Shown one piece after another: positions 48,901 to 54,054 of a DNA stretch of 64,000 bases. This stretch comes from Plotosus lineatus (lineage: Eukaryota > Chordata > Actinopteri > Siluriformes > Plotosidae): the NCBI GenBank assembly GCA_024760905.1, contig CM045729.1, positions 55,223,080 to 55,287,079 on the forward strand, read 5' to 3'. The translations under genes were made by a program, and so were the position numbers. Position 1 is the first letter of the stretch; each line of letters begins with the position of its first letter. The notes under the pieces are model-generated. The model was not told the origin of the DNA and did no database searches. It saw nothing but the letters and a program-made list of their open reading frames with translations.

Positions 48901-50857
48901 ATTCAGTATCGACGTGATGAGCCAATTCAGAAGTAAAGCAAAAAAGAAAAGAAACAGAAACCAGACTCCAAGCTCCAGAAGGAAAAGCAGCTACACAATT
49001 AATCTGCACCAAGATGGGGGCATAGTCGACCAAAGCGGTCCGTGAGATATCAAACGTAATGACCTGAACGGAGGACAGAAGCAGCACAGAGGTTGGAGCT
49101 TCATAATTTCAGCAGTGCATACAAAGCTGAGATCTACAAGATTAAATACTGCTGCACTGCCTCTTGAGGCAAAGATAAAGTGAGGAGTCCCTTCTGGCAA
49201 CACGATCAACAGATTGCTGAATGGCACTGTAGACAATACAAAGAATGTTAACCAATGTGGAAATAGATGAAATCAATACAAATTTTCATTGTGTACTATG
49301 ACATCTGCTGTCACTTTTATTGCGAATCAGTGCAGAAATGTCAATTTTCTTCTAGACTTCTTCTTTTCCTTTCACCTGTTCCCTTTTTCTCAGGGATTGC
49401 CACAGCGAATGTTTGATTTGACTTAGGTTTTTTAGCAAGGGACAGAAACACGCTGACGGCTATGCAGCTACTCCTGTCGAAGTCAGTAAGAGTTCTTTTA
49501 CATGCCTCACACCATAGACAGTCACGGGGCAGTGGTGGTCTAGTGGTATAGGGTGCTGGATCGCTGATCCAAAAGGTTGGGGGTTCGAGTCCCACTCTCC
49601 ACAAGATTGTCACTGTCCCCCCCAGTGCAGCTAAGTGGGTTATCAAAGGCGGGCCATGTCTCTCACTGTCTATGGTGAGAGGCATGTAAAAGAACCATTG
49701 CTGACTTTCGTAAAGAGTAGGCTGCAAAGTCGTCAGCGTGTTTCTGTCCCTTGCTAAAAAGGGTTGTGACAGGAAGGGCATCCGACGTAAAAACCTCTGC
49801 CAAATCAAACGTGCGAATCAGATGATTCGCTGTGGCGACTCCTGAGTAAAAGGGAAAAAGCCGAAAGGAAAACAGACACCATAGACAGTCAGAGAAATGG
49901 CCGGCCTTTGATAACCAACCCAGTTAGCTGCACTTGGGCAACCTTGTGGAGAGTGGGACTCGAACCCCCAACCTTAGGATCAGTGATCCAGCAACTTTTA
50001 CCACCAGGCCACCACTGCCCCAATTTTCTTACATCTTTCAAAGTGTTTCATTCAAAGCTCACCTGAAGAGTTCTCTGTGAAGACAGCCAGAGTCTGGCCC
50101 CCCACTGACTGCATAGTAAGAGGATGTTCTCTTGGTGCTCGTACCGACATAGTCTGTTCCCCAGTATGTTCAACCACACTCAGCTCCTCATTCAGATTAA
50201 ATGACACCTTAGACACAATAAATCGAAAATTCGATCGTTTAGAAAAATGCTGCTAACATGGCTAACACACTTTCTTTTCCTGAAGTCAGGAAGTACACAT
50301 AATTTCTTAATATCTGTACATGTGGACAAACAATATACATAGCAATACAGTATATCCAACTCTATTAAAAATGCAGGCTTATGGGTGAGTCATTTCATTA
50401 GTTTTTTGTAATTCGTATTTCTAATTTGAATAAAAATATTAAATCACCGAAATAATATTAATGAAAAACCTACCACTGTTTTTCCTTGTTGTCTTGTCCA
50501 GGTGGAAACAGTTGGAAAAGCAAGTCAGAAAATTTCTGATAAAAACACATAACTGATTATGTTTAGATATCGAAGGAACTAGTAATTACTTTGCTATTTT
50601 AAGTTTGCCAACTTCTCTTCTTCCTGATGCTTTTTCCCACTGTTGTGCCAGATACTTGGGAATCTATGGACGGGGACCACACCATGCTTCAGTGACATTT
50701 AAACCATTTCAGTCATTAGAAAAATCACAGAAAGTCCCTAGAAAAATAAACTAACAAATTGCCTTTTAAAGACAAAAAAAGAGCAAACCTTCACCAACCA
50801 AACACCTGTGTTTTGTTTGGCTCTTGTTAAATCAACATCATGGCCTTTATCCGACAT
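11134..50857 (-). CDS. gtf2f2: General transcription factor IIF subunit 2 (TFIIF beta, RAP30), complete, 8 coding exons
   Basis: This encodes the small subunit of TFIIF, which with RAP74 binds RNA polymerase II and brings it to the promoter complex in the nucleus. I read the coding exons as complement(50789-50857, 50590-50663, 50474-50492, 50063-50207, 23237-23318, 23056-23155, 14613-14756, 11134-11262). They total 762 nt, all introns are GT-AG, all phases agree, and the product is 253 residues; the human protein is about 249. Family landmarks are AKQNTGVWLVK near the start, PKYLAQQW, EHPLTMQSVGGQTLAVFTE, LSQQLEKAVTTNYKPV and a C-terminal winged helix (about residues 170-246) with EKHQFYNIKDLVTITKQPV and TWELKPEYRHYHGEE. 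Intron 4 is 26.7 kb and contains KCTD4 on the opposite strand. Intron 6 is 8.3 kb and full of transposons. The identity is firm from the protein; exon edges are my reading of the splice sites. Confidence 0.95.
11263..12425 (-). other. gtf2f2: gtf2f2 intron 7, first part
   Basis: Intron sequence with no exon or clear repeat recognised between exon 8 and 12425. Confidence 0.5.
12430..12660. repeat. Unclassified GC-richer repeat-like segment
   Basis: About 230 bases much richer in G+C than the surroundings, beginning GGTAGGCCTCCGTCAGTCCC. Both strands have short open frames but no recognisable domain. It abuts a SINE head. Confidence 0.3.
12661..12790 (-). mobile_element. Class-2 SINE head, reverse
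   Basis: On the minus strand it reads GGCGGCGCGGTGGCGTCGCC, a tRNA-like GGGATCGATTCC, then GTGTGGAGTCTGCATATTCT and GTCTGGGTTTCCTCCCACAG, the standard order of a common teleost SINE. The tail is missing. Confidence 0.65.
13022..13215. mobile_element. hAT-like MITE
   Basis: A 194-bp element starts CAGGGGTGTCCAACCCTGTT and ends CAGGGTTATGGACCCCTG, imperfect inverted ends of about 27 bp. Flanking octamers AAGTGTAC and AAGAATAC agree at six of eight positions, as for an old 8-bp target duplication. Confidence 0.7.
13735..13855 (+). repeat. SINE tail fragment
   Basis: GGTGGCACATCCAGGGTTTA, GCAGGCTCCGGATTC and AGGATAAAGCAGTTATTGAA followed by GAATGA repeats are the tail of a teleost SINE like the one at 53445-53665. 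Confidence 0.55.
14613..14756 (-). CDS. gtf2f2: gtf2f2 coding exon 7 (winged helix)
   Basis: This 144-nt exon starts MEYEKKKKEEGKRARVDK and ends TITKQPV before GTGAGT. The basic stretch followed by a helix is the start of the RAP30 C-terminal winged-helix DNA-binding domain. The Met here is an internal residue, not a start. Confidence 0.95.
15523..16177. mobile_element. Non-autonomous pogo/Tigger-like element, copy 1
   Basis: Ends CAGTCATACCTCACCTTAC and GTAAGGTGAGGTACCACTG are inverted repeats, flanked by TA on both sides (15521-15522 and 16178-16179). The interior carries CCAATGGGAG motifs and no transposase. A second copy is at 45682-46409. Confidence 0.8.
16252..18197. mobile_element. 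Pogo/Tigger-like TIR element carrying a large internal palindrome
   Basis: The left end CAGTAGGCCCTTGACTATTT and the right end (complement AGGCCCTCGATATTTGCGGG) are inverted, with TA flanks at 16250-16251 and 18198-18199; the last bases of the right TIR are worn. No transposase frame was found. Inside lies an imperfect inverted repeat (about 16568-16998 and 17240-17895) around a LINE fragment. Confidence 0.65.
16998..17240 (+). pseudogene. LINE endonuclease N-terminal fragment at the palindrome centre
   Basis: In two frames it reads LRNKLDELHARIAAQRVLQD, then CFCETWLEESTSDEAIAPAD and YTAFISCDP, the start of an AP-type endonuclease of a LINE (the ETWL motif). It is truncated on both sides. 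Confidence 0.65.
18898..18980. repeat. (TC)n / (CA)n / (CGCA)n microsatellite cluster
   Basis: TCTCTC, then CACACACGCACGCACG-type repeats ending CACACACA. Confidence 0.9.
19137..19180. repeat. (TG)n microsatellite
   Basis: TGTG repeats with one TATG interruption, 30 bases before the LINE target duplication. Confidence 0.95.
19229..22239 (-). mobile_element. RTE-like LINE copy 1, nearly full length, frame-broken
   Basis: Perfect 19-bp direct repeats at 19210-19228 and 22240-22258 bound a 3011-bp element. On the minus strand, broken frames give an AP endonuclease (VGTLNVGTMQGK, CVQETRWKGR, NVVSAYAPQAG, VIGADFNGHVGAG), then RT (GKAVGPDDIPVEVWKCLG, NYRGIKLMSHTMKLWERIVE, LEKAYDRVPREEL) and a C-terminal LRWFGHVQRRDSEYI...LPGKRPRGRPKRRFMD. 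The 3' end CCGAAAGGAAAAGAAG shows it is complete there. The segment around the active-site ADD is damaged, so this copy cannot be active. Confidence 0.9.
22456..22683. repeat. Perfect 66-bp inverted repeat
   Basis: 22456-22521 and 22618-22683 are exact inverted copies, separated by 96 bases. Read towards the spacer each arm is open and acidic (VCEDVILSAEQDIDEDDAEG). The host sequence is unrecognised. Confidence 0.9.
23056..23155 (-). CDS. gtf2f2: gtf2f2 coding exon 6
   Basis: This 100-nt exon after TTTACAG encodes LQIKESMKPLRLSQQLEKAV then TTNYKPVSNHIHN, ending at a GTAAGG donor in phase 0. It forms the linker between the dimerisation domain and the winged helix. Intron 5 is only 81 bp. Confidence 0.95.
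23237..23318 (-). CDS. gtf2f2: gtf2f2 coding exon 5
   Basis: This 82-nt exon after TTCAAAG encodes HIALEGMVVQRAECRPAVQE then SYMKLK and two bases before GTGAGA. It corresponds to human LSLEGIVVQRAECRP. The first two bases complete Glu103 with the last base of exon 4. Confidence 0.94.
23400..23879. mobile_element. Short TIR element (MITE), copy 2
   Basis: The left end AATCCCTCACTATCCACTGT, the interior CATAATTGGCCTTGTTTTTG and CTTAACCTTTCCCCCTTTTC, and the right end AAGTAATGAGGCAT parallel the element at 6971-7254. It is longer because its middle holds AT-rich additions. Confidence 0.55.
23880..27015 (-). other. gtf2f2: gtf2f2 intron 4, sequence without recognised features
   Basis: Mostly AT-rich unique-looking DNA. 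It includes a short (AAT)n at 24163-24178, a CT-rich tract at 25620-25660 and a T17/G10 run near 25845. No exon or transposon was recognised. Confidence 0.4.
27020..27240 (-). pseudogene. Internally deleted LINE relic
   Basis: The minus strand encodes FINFKAAFDSVNRG, the RT motif around the first catalytic Asp, and shortly after NLAAGARLALDCHKWRDRLQ, which resembles a LINE C-terminal end. The RT body between them is gone. Family not determined. Confidence 0.5.
27465..27660 (+). mobile_element. tRNA-derived SINE of a separate family
   Basis: The head reads GGTGGCATAGTGACTATG with a B box GGGTTCAAATTCC at about 27519, followed by a body unlike the main SINE. The 3' boundary is uncertain. Confidence 0.5.
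28112..28372 (-). mobile_element. tRNA-derived SINE with (TTTG)n tail
   Basis: On the minus strand GGGGATTTAGCTCAGTTGGT and GAGTTCGAATC are excellent A and B boxes. The 3' part of the putative tRNA does not pair with its 5' end, so it is a SINE head rather than a tRNA gene. The tail ends GACAATAAAGAATTG then TTTG repeats. Confidence 0.75.
28538..28605. repeat. (CA)n/(TA)n microsatellite
   Basis: CA repeats, then TATATATA, then CA repeats with TACA interruptions. Confidence 0.95.
29160..29491 (-). mobile_element. A-tail SINE, reverse
   Basis: Carries the same order of head, body and RTE-type tail as 1170-1516. The flanks share ATATACTAAGTGGGCT-like sequence (29130-29146 and 29493-29509, with mismatches), probably an aged target duplication. 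Confidence 0.8.
29724..30954. mobile_element. GC-rich-ended TIR element, hAT-like
   Basis: Left end TAGAGCCCTGCGTGGGCC and right end (complement TAGAGCTCTGTGCGGGGC) are inverted, with GCCCGCCCC-rich subterminal tracts at both ends. Three copies of an ACATGAAGCTGAG repeat lie at about 30114-30200. No transposase was found, and an 8-bp target duplication is not clear. Confidence 0.55.
31290..32060 (+). pseudogene. L2-like LINE reverse transcriptase relic
   Basis: Broken frames give CPLDPIPFTVLQTISQDLLP, PTAFKRANVLPILNKRSLNP, VSNYRLLSLL, then after a deletion HYYADSTQLLYF-like and MDGSSLAKA. These follow the L2 order (fingers, NYRP motif, YADD region). Heavily decayed. Confidence 0.6.
32718..32752. 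repeat. (CA)n microsatellite
   Basis: GCGCGC followed by CA repeats, then ATATAT. Confidence 0.95.
33040..34185 (+). pseudogene. Tc1-like DNA transposon relic
   Basis: Fragments of a DDE transposase are seen: TVKHGGSSIM, LTFQQGNDPKHIARAIMES and SRPRPKLN-like remains, with a helix-turn-helix part near 33290. The right end contains the typical AAGGGGTATGAACACTTGCA. The left TIR is missing and many frameshifts occur. Confidence 0.7.
35021..36187 (+). CDS. LINE copy 3, endonuclease part of the polyprotein
   Basis: A 388-residue frame carries an arginine-rich N-terminus and an AP-type endonuclease that would nick target DNA: LKVGTLNVGTMTGKG, CVQETRWKGRKA, VVSAYAPQTG, VIGADFNGHVGAGNRG and QVDYILCRR, containing the N, E, Y, D-N and D residues of the family. 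It continues into the linker (KTKWWKLK, DDWTTTANVIRETGRR) and ends early at 36185-36187. The related copy at 38055-38865 shows extra bases here, so a short deletion near 36155 appears to have cut the original single frame in two. Confidence 0.85.
   Translation: MRITRKNHIPDRSRPGLTTTAISAVNQQGADGNWTTVGRRRRRRRGGRRVRCQREKRKGMSLGLKVGTLNVGTMTGKGRELADMMQRRKVDILCVQETRWKGRKARSIGAGFKLFYHGVDGKRNGVGVILKEEFARNVLEVKRVSDRVMSLKLEIKGVMVNVVSAYAPQTGCEREEKERFWRELDEVMQSTPRGERVVIGADFNGHVGAGNRGDEEVMGRFGIQDRNAEGQMLVDLAKRMEMAVVNTFFQKREEHRVTYESGGRRTQVDYILCRRCNLKEVSDCKVVAGESVAKQHRMVVCRMMLMVRKVKKAKAEQKTKWWKLKKEECQVVFKEELKQALGGQEVLPDDWTTTANVIRETGRRILGVSSGRKVDKETWCRSVYKGRD
36154..38004 (+). CDS. LINE copy 3, reverse transcriptase part of the polyprotein
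   Basis: A 616-residue open frame overlaps the previous one by 34 bases in another phase. Motifs in order are GKAVGPDDIPVEVWKCLGEV, SCGNYRGIKLMSHTMKLWER, CEQQFGFMPRKSTTEEVVFA, FVDLEKAYDRVPREELWY, LHQGSALSPFLFAMVMDRLT and the catalytic MMFADDIVIC, then RFSLGVTRIDRIRNEHIRGT and LRWFGHVQRRDSEY. All polymerase signature residues are present. Its Met at 36154 is probably not a natural start; the protein should be fused to the endonuclease. Confidence 0.85.
   Translation: MVQECVQRKRLAKKKWDIEKTEESKQEYRETQRKAKVAVSKAKQNVFDDLYARLESKEGENDLYRLAQQRNRDGKDVQQVRLIKDREGNVLTDDRSVLGRWKEYFEELMNEENEREKRVEEVTVEDQEVAKISKGEVRRALKRMKNGKAVGPDDIPVEVWKCLGEVAVDFLTRTFNKVLESERMPEEWRRSVLVLIFKNKGDVQSCGNYRGIKLMSHTMKLWERIVEARLRAEVSICEQQFGFMPRKSTTEEVVFALRMLMEKYREGQRELHCAFVDLEKAYDRVPREELWYCMRKSGVAEKYVRVVQDMYERCKTVVRCAVGVTQEFKVEVGLHQGSALSPFLFAMVMDRLTDEVRQDSPWTMMFADDIVICSESREQVQENLERWRYALERRGMKISLSKTEYMCMNDKDQRGTVRLQGAEIRKVEDFKYLGSTIQSNGECGKEVKKRVQVGWNGWRKVSGVMCDRRVSARMKGKVYKTVLRPTMLYGLETVALGKRQEAELEVAEMKMLRFSLGVTRIDRIRNEHIRGTAHVRCFGDKVREARLRWFGHVQRRDSEYIGNRMLRLELPGKRPRGRPKRRFMDVVKEDMKVVGVREEDAKDRVRWRQMIRCVDP
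38880..39600 (-). other. gtf2f2: gtf2f2 intron 4, no recognised feature
   Basis: No gene. About 39200-39550 has short transposase-like phrases in plus-strand frames but nothing I can assign. Confidence 0.3.
39605..40000 (+). repeat. Common fish interspersed repeat
   Basis: The order ATTCAGTTTTATCTGTATAG, CACAAAGCAGCTTTACACAG, GAGTAAGCCCGCC, AAAAACTCCTTCAG, AGGAAGAAACCTTGAGAGAA and CCCAAAAGGGAAACCC is typical of a widespread repeat of ostariophysan and other fishes, by memory. Its class is unknown to me. Confidence 0.55.
40001..41149 (+). promoter_or_regulatory. kctd4: Upstream region of kctd4
   Basis: About 1.1 kb without recognised repeats apart from a CT-rich tract at 40875-40920 and short CA runs near 41090. 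It should hold the kctd4 promoter and 5' UTR; no TATA box is evident. Confidence 0.35.
41150..41926 (+). CDS. kctd4: KCTD4, BTB/POZ (potassium-channel tetramerisation) domain protein, single exon
   Basis: The 258-residue intronless product has a BTB/T1-type domain at about residues 34-130: LNVGG at 36-40, then FIDRDGPVFRHILNFLRTGE and LPDDF. The C-terminal half is the KCTD4-type region with SKSRLDGFPEEF, SSNIIQFRHFIKSE, RLVLKED and CTLETLKLE. Length matches human KCTD4 (259). The frame is open from 41000, but the Met at 41150 gives the family's spacing to LNVGG; a second Met at codon 8 is possible. KCTD proteins oligomerise through BTB and some act as Cullin-3 adaptors, but KCTD4's own role is poorly known. 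It sits inside gtf2f2 intron 4 on the opposite strand, as I recall for mammals. Confidence 0.93.
   Translation: MEWNLRRMESELRQINPDLLQPSKSFKKPSSGTITLNVGGYLYAAQRQTLARHPGSLLDELVSGKKAVQHVDSMGNTFIDRDGPVFRHILNFLRTGELILPDDFKELALLQREADFYRLTELAQALQEWEQQRAGQREPAFLEVTDSHERSHGLKVYCSDATFIEKVKARLVQISKSRLDGFPEEFVVSSNIIQFRHFIKSEQGSRLVLKEDSTFLCTLETLKLETVMMALRAGFRLLTCLDSSRGSVVQCEALHFVK
42438..42443 (+). terminator. kctd4: Poly(A) signal downstream of kctd4
   Basis: AATAAA lies 512 bases after the stop codon and is followed by a T/GT-rich stretch. The intervening 3' UTR shows no repeat element. Confidence 0.5.
42444..43949 (-). other. gtf2f2: gtf2f2 intron 4; (TA)n and possible conserved element
   Basis: A (TA)n microsatellite spans about 42928-42980. 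The segment 43440-43760 is unique-looking, with homeodomain-type TTATAATAATTAATTGG at about 43710, and is a possible enhancer. No exon is seen. Confidence 0.35.
43950..45090 (+). pseudogene. Second Tc1/mariner-like relic
   Basis: The order of blocks follows a Tc1 element: GGACCTCAGAAAAAGAAATG with CTGATGTACATCTGGGTGGA (helix-turn-helix coding), AGTGGTCAGCCAACAACAAT, and downstream a CAGCAAGACAATG phrase. The right flank near 44830-45000 has the usual CATTTGCTTGCAACTCACAA-like 3' region. All frames are broken. Confidence 0.6.
45682..46409. mobile_element. Non-autonomous pogo/Tigger-like element, copy 2
   Basis: Ends CAGTGGTACCTCACCTTACG and CGTAAGACGAGGAACCACTG with TA flanks (45680-45681, 46410-46411). 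The interior matches the 15523 copy (CCAATGGGAG motifs, CACTCGAAAAACTCAT). It holds a TG microsatellite (about 45898-45930) and tandem CCAATGGGAG units at 46093-46250. Confidence 0.8.
46650..46975 (+). mobile_element. A-tail SINE, forward
   Basis: Starts GGGGCAGTGGTGGCCTGGTA, has the B box GGATCGAGTCCC, the common body, GTGTCAGGAAGGGCATCCGA and the tail GTGGCGACCCCTGCAAAAGG. T-rich and AACTATATA-like flanks suggest an aged target duplication. Confidence 0.85.
46980..49355 (-). other. gtf2f2: gtf2f2 intron 4; mostly unique sequence
   Basis: Contains a (GA)n at about 47861-47890 and several A runs. The block 48160-48480 is unique-looking and includes a perfect palindromic X-box. No exon is seen. 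Confidence 0.35.
48287..48299. promoter_or_regulatory. RFX-type X-box
   Basis: GTTGCTAAGCAAC is a full palindromic X-box half-site pair of the kind bound by RFX factors. It sits in a repeat-free stretch of the intron. Function is inferred from the motif only. Confidence 0.4.
49361..50021 (-). mobile_element. A-tail SINE, reverse, interrupted by another SINE
   Basis: Tail and body (49361-49524) and head (49878-50021, with GGGACTCGAACCCCCAACC) are parts of one minus-strand SINE. The copy at 49525-49877 separates them. Confidence 0.85.
49525..49877 (+). mobile_element. A-tail SINE nested in an older SINE
   Basis: Target duplication ACCATAGACAGTCA at 49511-49524 and 49878-49891. It is the cleanest full-length plus-strand copy: GGGGCAGTGGTGGTCTAGTG, GGGTTCGAGTCCC, the body, GTGACAGGAAGGGCATCCGA and the tail to CCGAAAGGAAAACAGAC. 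Confidence 0.92.
50063..50207 (-). CDS. gtf2f2: gtf2f2 coding exon 4
   Basis: This 145-nt exon starts VSFNLNEEL and runs through APREHPLTMQSVGGQTLAVF to TENSS plus one base, with a GTGAGC donor. It covers residues 55-102. It is the clearest part of the N-terminal dimerisation domain, and the 26.7 kb intron follows it. Confidence 0.95.
50474..50492 (-). CDS. gtf2f2: gtf2f2 coding exon 3, a 19-nt microexon
   Basis: Between an AAG acceptor and a GTAGGT donor lie 19 bases that complete residue 48 (K) and encode QQGKTV. This fills exactly the gap corresponding to human TQGRTE and restores the frame between exons 2 and 4. Without it the protein loses six residues and shifts frame. Introns on either side are 97 and 266 bp. 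Confidence 0.8.
50590..50663 (-). CDS. gtf2f2: gtf2f2 coding exon 2
   Basis: The exon begins after a CCATAG acceptor with IPKYLAQQWEKASGRREVG and ends KLKIA plus two bases before GTAATT. It covers residues 24-47 and part of 48. Intron 1 is 125 bp. The match to the human PKYLSQQW segment is direct. Confidence 0.93.
50789..50857 (-). CDS. gtf2f2: gtf2f2 coding exon 1
   Basis: ATG at 50857-50855 opens MSDKGHDVDLTRAKQNTG and the exon ends VWLVK before a GTTTGC donor. It covers residues 1-23 and ends in phase 0. The RAKQNTGVWLVK string is the invariant start of the RAP30 fold that pairs with RAP74. The start was chosen because it gives the family's usual N-terminal length. Confidence 0.92.
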
Positions 50858-51354
50858 GATCACAACTTCTCAGCTCAGATCGACTCCACACAAAATATAA
50901 AGCACGTGGAATCACTGGACTTCAGTGAGATGTACTAGACTTGTGTTTCAGACAAGGCCCAAATAGTGTGGTGTGCATATATACACTGACACCTAGTGGT
51001 CAATTGAGGGACTATCTGAACTCAATACTGTTAAACAGTCACAAGTGCATAATATAGCCCAGCTTCATGATGCATGCACAGTTGGTTGTGAAAGCTGGAT
51101 AAACTTTAAGTCAAGGCTCCACGGGAAAAATCAACCATTTTACTTCTTTAATTTTTATTTTGGATAAATTGCATCACCATTAATCCATGATATTTAAATA
51201 TCCAATCTCTGCCGATTGATAGATCAATGTTTGTGTGGCCTCTCAACCATTAAATTACTTGAAAATTTTAAGACGCCTTTATTTATTATTATTCATTCAT
51301 TCATTTATTCACTGAACTGTTTAGTTCATTTTCTGTAAACGTTTAATCGTAATT
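50858..51354 (-). promoter_or_regulatory. gtf2f2: gtf2f2 5' flank and probable promoter
   Basis: The 500 bases upstream of the start codon contain no recognised repeat. No TATA box at a convincing distance or GC-rich island is seen, so the promoter is placed by position only. Confidence 0.35.
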
Positions 51355-51654
51355 AGGGTCGCGGGGAGGCTGGTGCCCATCCCAGCCGACTCCGGGTGAA
51401 GTCAGAGTACACCCTGGATAGCACGCCAGGCCATCACAGAGCGGAAACACTCTGACGGCTTTGCAGCTACTCTTGTCGAAAGTCAGCAATGGTTCCTTTA
51501 CATGCCTCTCACCATAGACAGTGAGAGACATGGCCGGCCTTTGATACCCCAGTTAGCTGCACTGGGGGGACAGTGACAACCTTGTGGAGAGTGGGACTCA
51601 AACCCCCCACCTTAGGATCAGCAATTCAGCACCCTATACCACTAGGCCACCACT
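51355..51654 (-). mobile_element. B-tail SINE, reverse
   Basis: On the minus strand it has the usual head (GTGGTGGCCTAGTGGTATAG) and body, then the B tail: GTGATGGCCTGGCGTGCTAT, CCAGGGTGTACTCTGACTTC and GGGATGGGCACCAGCC. Confidence 0.85.
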
Positions 51655-51657
51655 GCC

Positions 51658-51958
51658 TGGATTCACTGAACTGCTTAATCCTAATAGAGTCTCAGGTAGG
51701 CTGAAGCCTAGGTTAACTCAGGGCAAAGGCAGGGTACGACCTGAACAGTTCAGGAGTCTGTTACAGGACCAACACCTGGGGTTATGTGAAAAAGGCAACT
51801 GGCCTAAAGTGCATGTCTTTGTACTGTGAGAAGGATCCAGAGTACTCTGAGGAGAACATGCAAACTCTATACAGAAACATGCTTGCTGAGCCCGGGACTC
51901 AAACTCAGGACCTTCTTGCTGAGAATCAGATGTGTTAACTACTATACCGCTGCTGTTT
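51658..51958 (-). mobile_element. Class-2 SINE, reverse
   Basis: Minus strand order: TAGTGGTTAACACATCTGAT, GTCCTGAGTTTGAGTCCCGG, TAGAGTTTGCATGTTCTCCT and a tail ending in TAGGATTAAGCAGTTCAGTG. Confidence 0.7.
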
Positions 51959-52184
51959 ACGTTTTTTACAGTGCTACTTGCAGCAACACCAAGAAATGAC
52001 TGGCAAAGACCAATTGTATTATCTGTTGCATGGACAGTATGTTCTAACTCTTGCTTTGAGAAATTTAATCCAAAGAGATTGGTGAAGCCCCAATTAGGCT
52101 CAACAAGCACACAAAGATAACCACTACAATAAGACTGCCTACGATTTTGTGTGGTTGGAAAGAGGCTCAGATGTGAATTGGAAA

Positions 52185-52385
52185 TGGGTGGGTGACATGG
52201 TGGTGTAGGGATTAGCACTTCCGCCTCACAGTTAGAAGGTCCTGGCAAGGGCATTTCTGTGTGGCGTTCTTCCCATGATTGTGTTGGTTTCCTCTGGGTG
52301 CTCTGTTTTCCTCCCACAGTCCAAAGACATGTACATGAGTCTAAGTGGCTGTTCCAATTTTCCCCTTGTTATAAATATGCAGGTC
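52185..52385 (+). mobile_element. Class-2 SINE, forward, tail-less
   Basis: Reads GGTGACATGGTGGTGTAGGG, CCTCACAGTTAGAAGGTCCT, GTGTTGGTTTCCTCTGGGTG and CCTCCCACAGTCCAAAGACA. Confidence 0.7.
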
Positions 52386-52584
52386 AGAAGAAAATTCAGA
52401 AAAACATAACTCAATCCCTTTGAGAGTTATGGATGCACAGCAGCAGATCTAAAACGCTTGTTGAAAATTCATCTTTTTCTGACTGCGCCAACATCTGTCA
52501 CTTGCGTGTCAGATGATGCCAGAAACTGCAAAATATCCCGGAAAGCACTGTAGTACCATTTAAAATGTACAATTTCAATCAATC

Positions 52585-52651
52585 ATGTGAATCAGATGAT
52601 TCGCTGTGGCGACCCCTGATAAAGGGGAAAAGCCGAAAGGAGACGAAGAAG
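52585..52651 (+). repeat. RTE-like LINE or A-SINE 3' end fragment
   Basis: GATGATTCGCTGTGGCGACC and GGGGAAAAGCCGAAAGGA followed by GACGAAGAAG. Too short to tell LINE from SINE. Confidence 0.65.
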
Positions 52652-52680
52652 TTTAAAATATAATTAAATTATATAATATT

Positions 52681-52980
52681 CATTCATTCATCAGACCACT
52701 TAATCTCATTAGTGTCGTGACTCTGAGTGAAGGCTAGGTCCATTCTGAACAGCTTGAAAATTCACCACAGAGCTAATACATACAAGACCACTCAGGCCTA
52801 AGGGCAATTTGAAACAGCCAGTTAGCATAATCTGCATACCTTTGAATTGTGGGAGGAAACAGGAAACCCAGACAAGCACAGAGAGACCATGCAAACTCCA
52901 CATATAAACACCTTTGTCAACCTAGGGACTCAAAACCAGGACTTTCTGGTTGTGAGACAGATGTACTACTACTACTGTAT
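52681..52980 (-). mobile_element. Class-2 SINE, reverse, with ATTC tail
   Basis: The tail ATTCATTCATCAGACCACTT starts it; then come GGGCAATTTGAAACAGCCAG, TGGGAGGAAACAGGAAACCC, ATGCAAACTCCACAT and a degenerate head near 52970. Confidence 0.7.
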
Positions 52981-53444
52981 ACTGAATTGGAGGCCACTGG
53001 AATCTGGCAGACTTGAGTCTCGATCCAGCCACCAGGTGGCAGTGATGAGGATGGTCTGCTTCTTTTGCATAGCTTTTCCAAACATTTTAAAATTATGTAT
53101 GTATGCATATACAGTATATATAATTCTTGCAGTTGAAATCATGTTACATTGTTGAAAATGTTTTAGATACTGGAAGGTTGCACTTGACCATGACAAAGAT
53201 AAGTCATAGTCTAAGTTCTATAAATTTAGATTTTTCAGTTCAAGTTCATCTTTCATCTCTTACATATTAGTGCAAGAGTTCATGAGAGGCACTCTGACAC
53301 AAACTGTACTTAATGAAAGGCTGCTGACACATTCTTCACTTTAGTAGAAGAAATAATCTGTATGGAAATTAAATGAAAAGGCTTAGCTTCTCAGACACAC
53401 GTCTTCGGGACATACACTTTTTTTCTACCATTAATGATCTATTG

Positions 53445-53665
53445 GGTGGGATGGTGGCACAGTGGGCAGAGCTGCTGCTTCTTAGCTCCGGGGTCTCCAA
53501 TTCAATCCTTAGCTGAGGTTATTGTCTGTGTGGCATTCTCTCCCAGTATAATTGGATAACTCTAAAGTGTCCTTGTGAATGGGTGATTGCATGGTATATT
53601 CCTGCCTCATACCCAAAGGCTCCGGATTAATCGAATCCCTGACAGAGATAAAAGCAGTTAGTAAA
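53445..53665 (+). mobile_element. Class-2-like SINE, forward
   Basis: GGTGGCACAGTGGGCAGAGC, GCTCCGGGGTCTCCAATTCA, then CCGGATTAATCGAATCCCTG and AGATAAAAGCAGTTAGTAAA. Internally deleted. Confidence 0.65.
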
Positions 53666-54054
53666 ATTGAATAAATAACCAGCTTCATTAATTCACCCAT
53701 AAAACATGATCTGGTTAAAATATGACATTGTATAGTTTTCTAACTCTTCCACACAGTACTGCAACAAATCTGGCTAAATTCTTCTGAACTAATTATCCTG
53801 GAAAAAACAATGGCCTCACCAAACTGTTCTGCCAACCTAATCAGCTTAATCAGGGACATTATGAGCTGCATTTAAGAAGGGGGAGGAGTGTATAGAAATA
53901 TAAATGAAAATAATACAATTTTACTTCTAACTTCAAATGGAGTATGTGTGTTGACCTTGTCGGTTAATCTATTCCACATGTTTGTGTTGAACTACCAGAT
54001 CAGATCAGGATTTGGAGACTTTTGCTAATAAGAAGGGTTTTTCCATTGCAGTTG

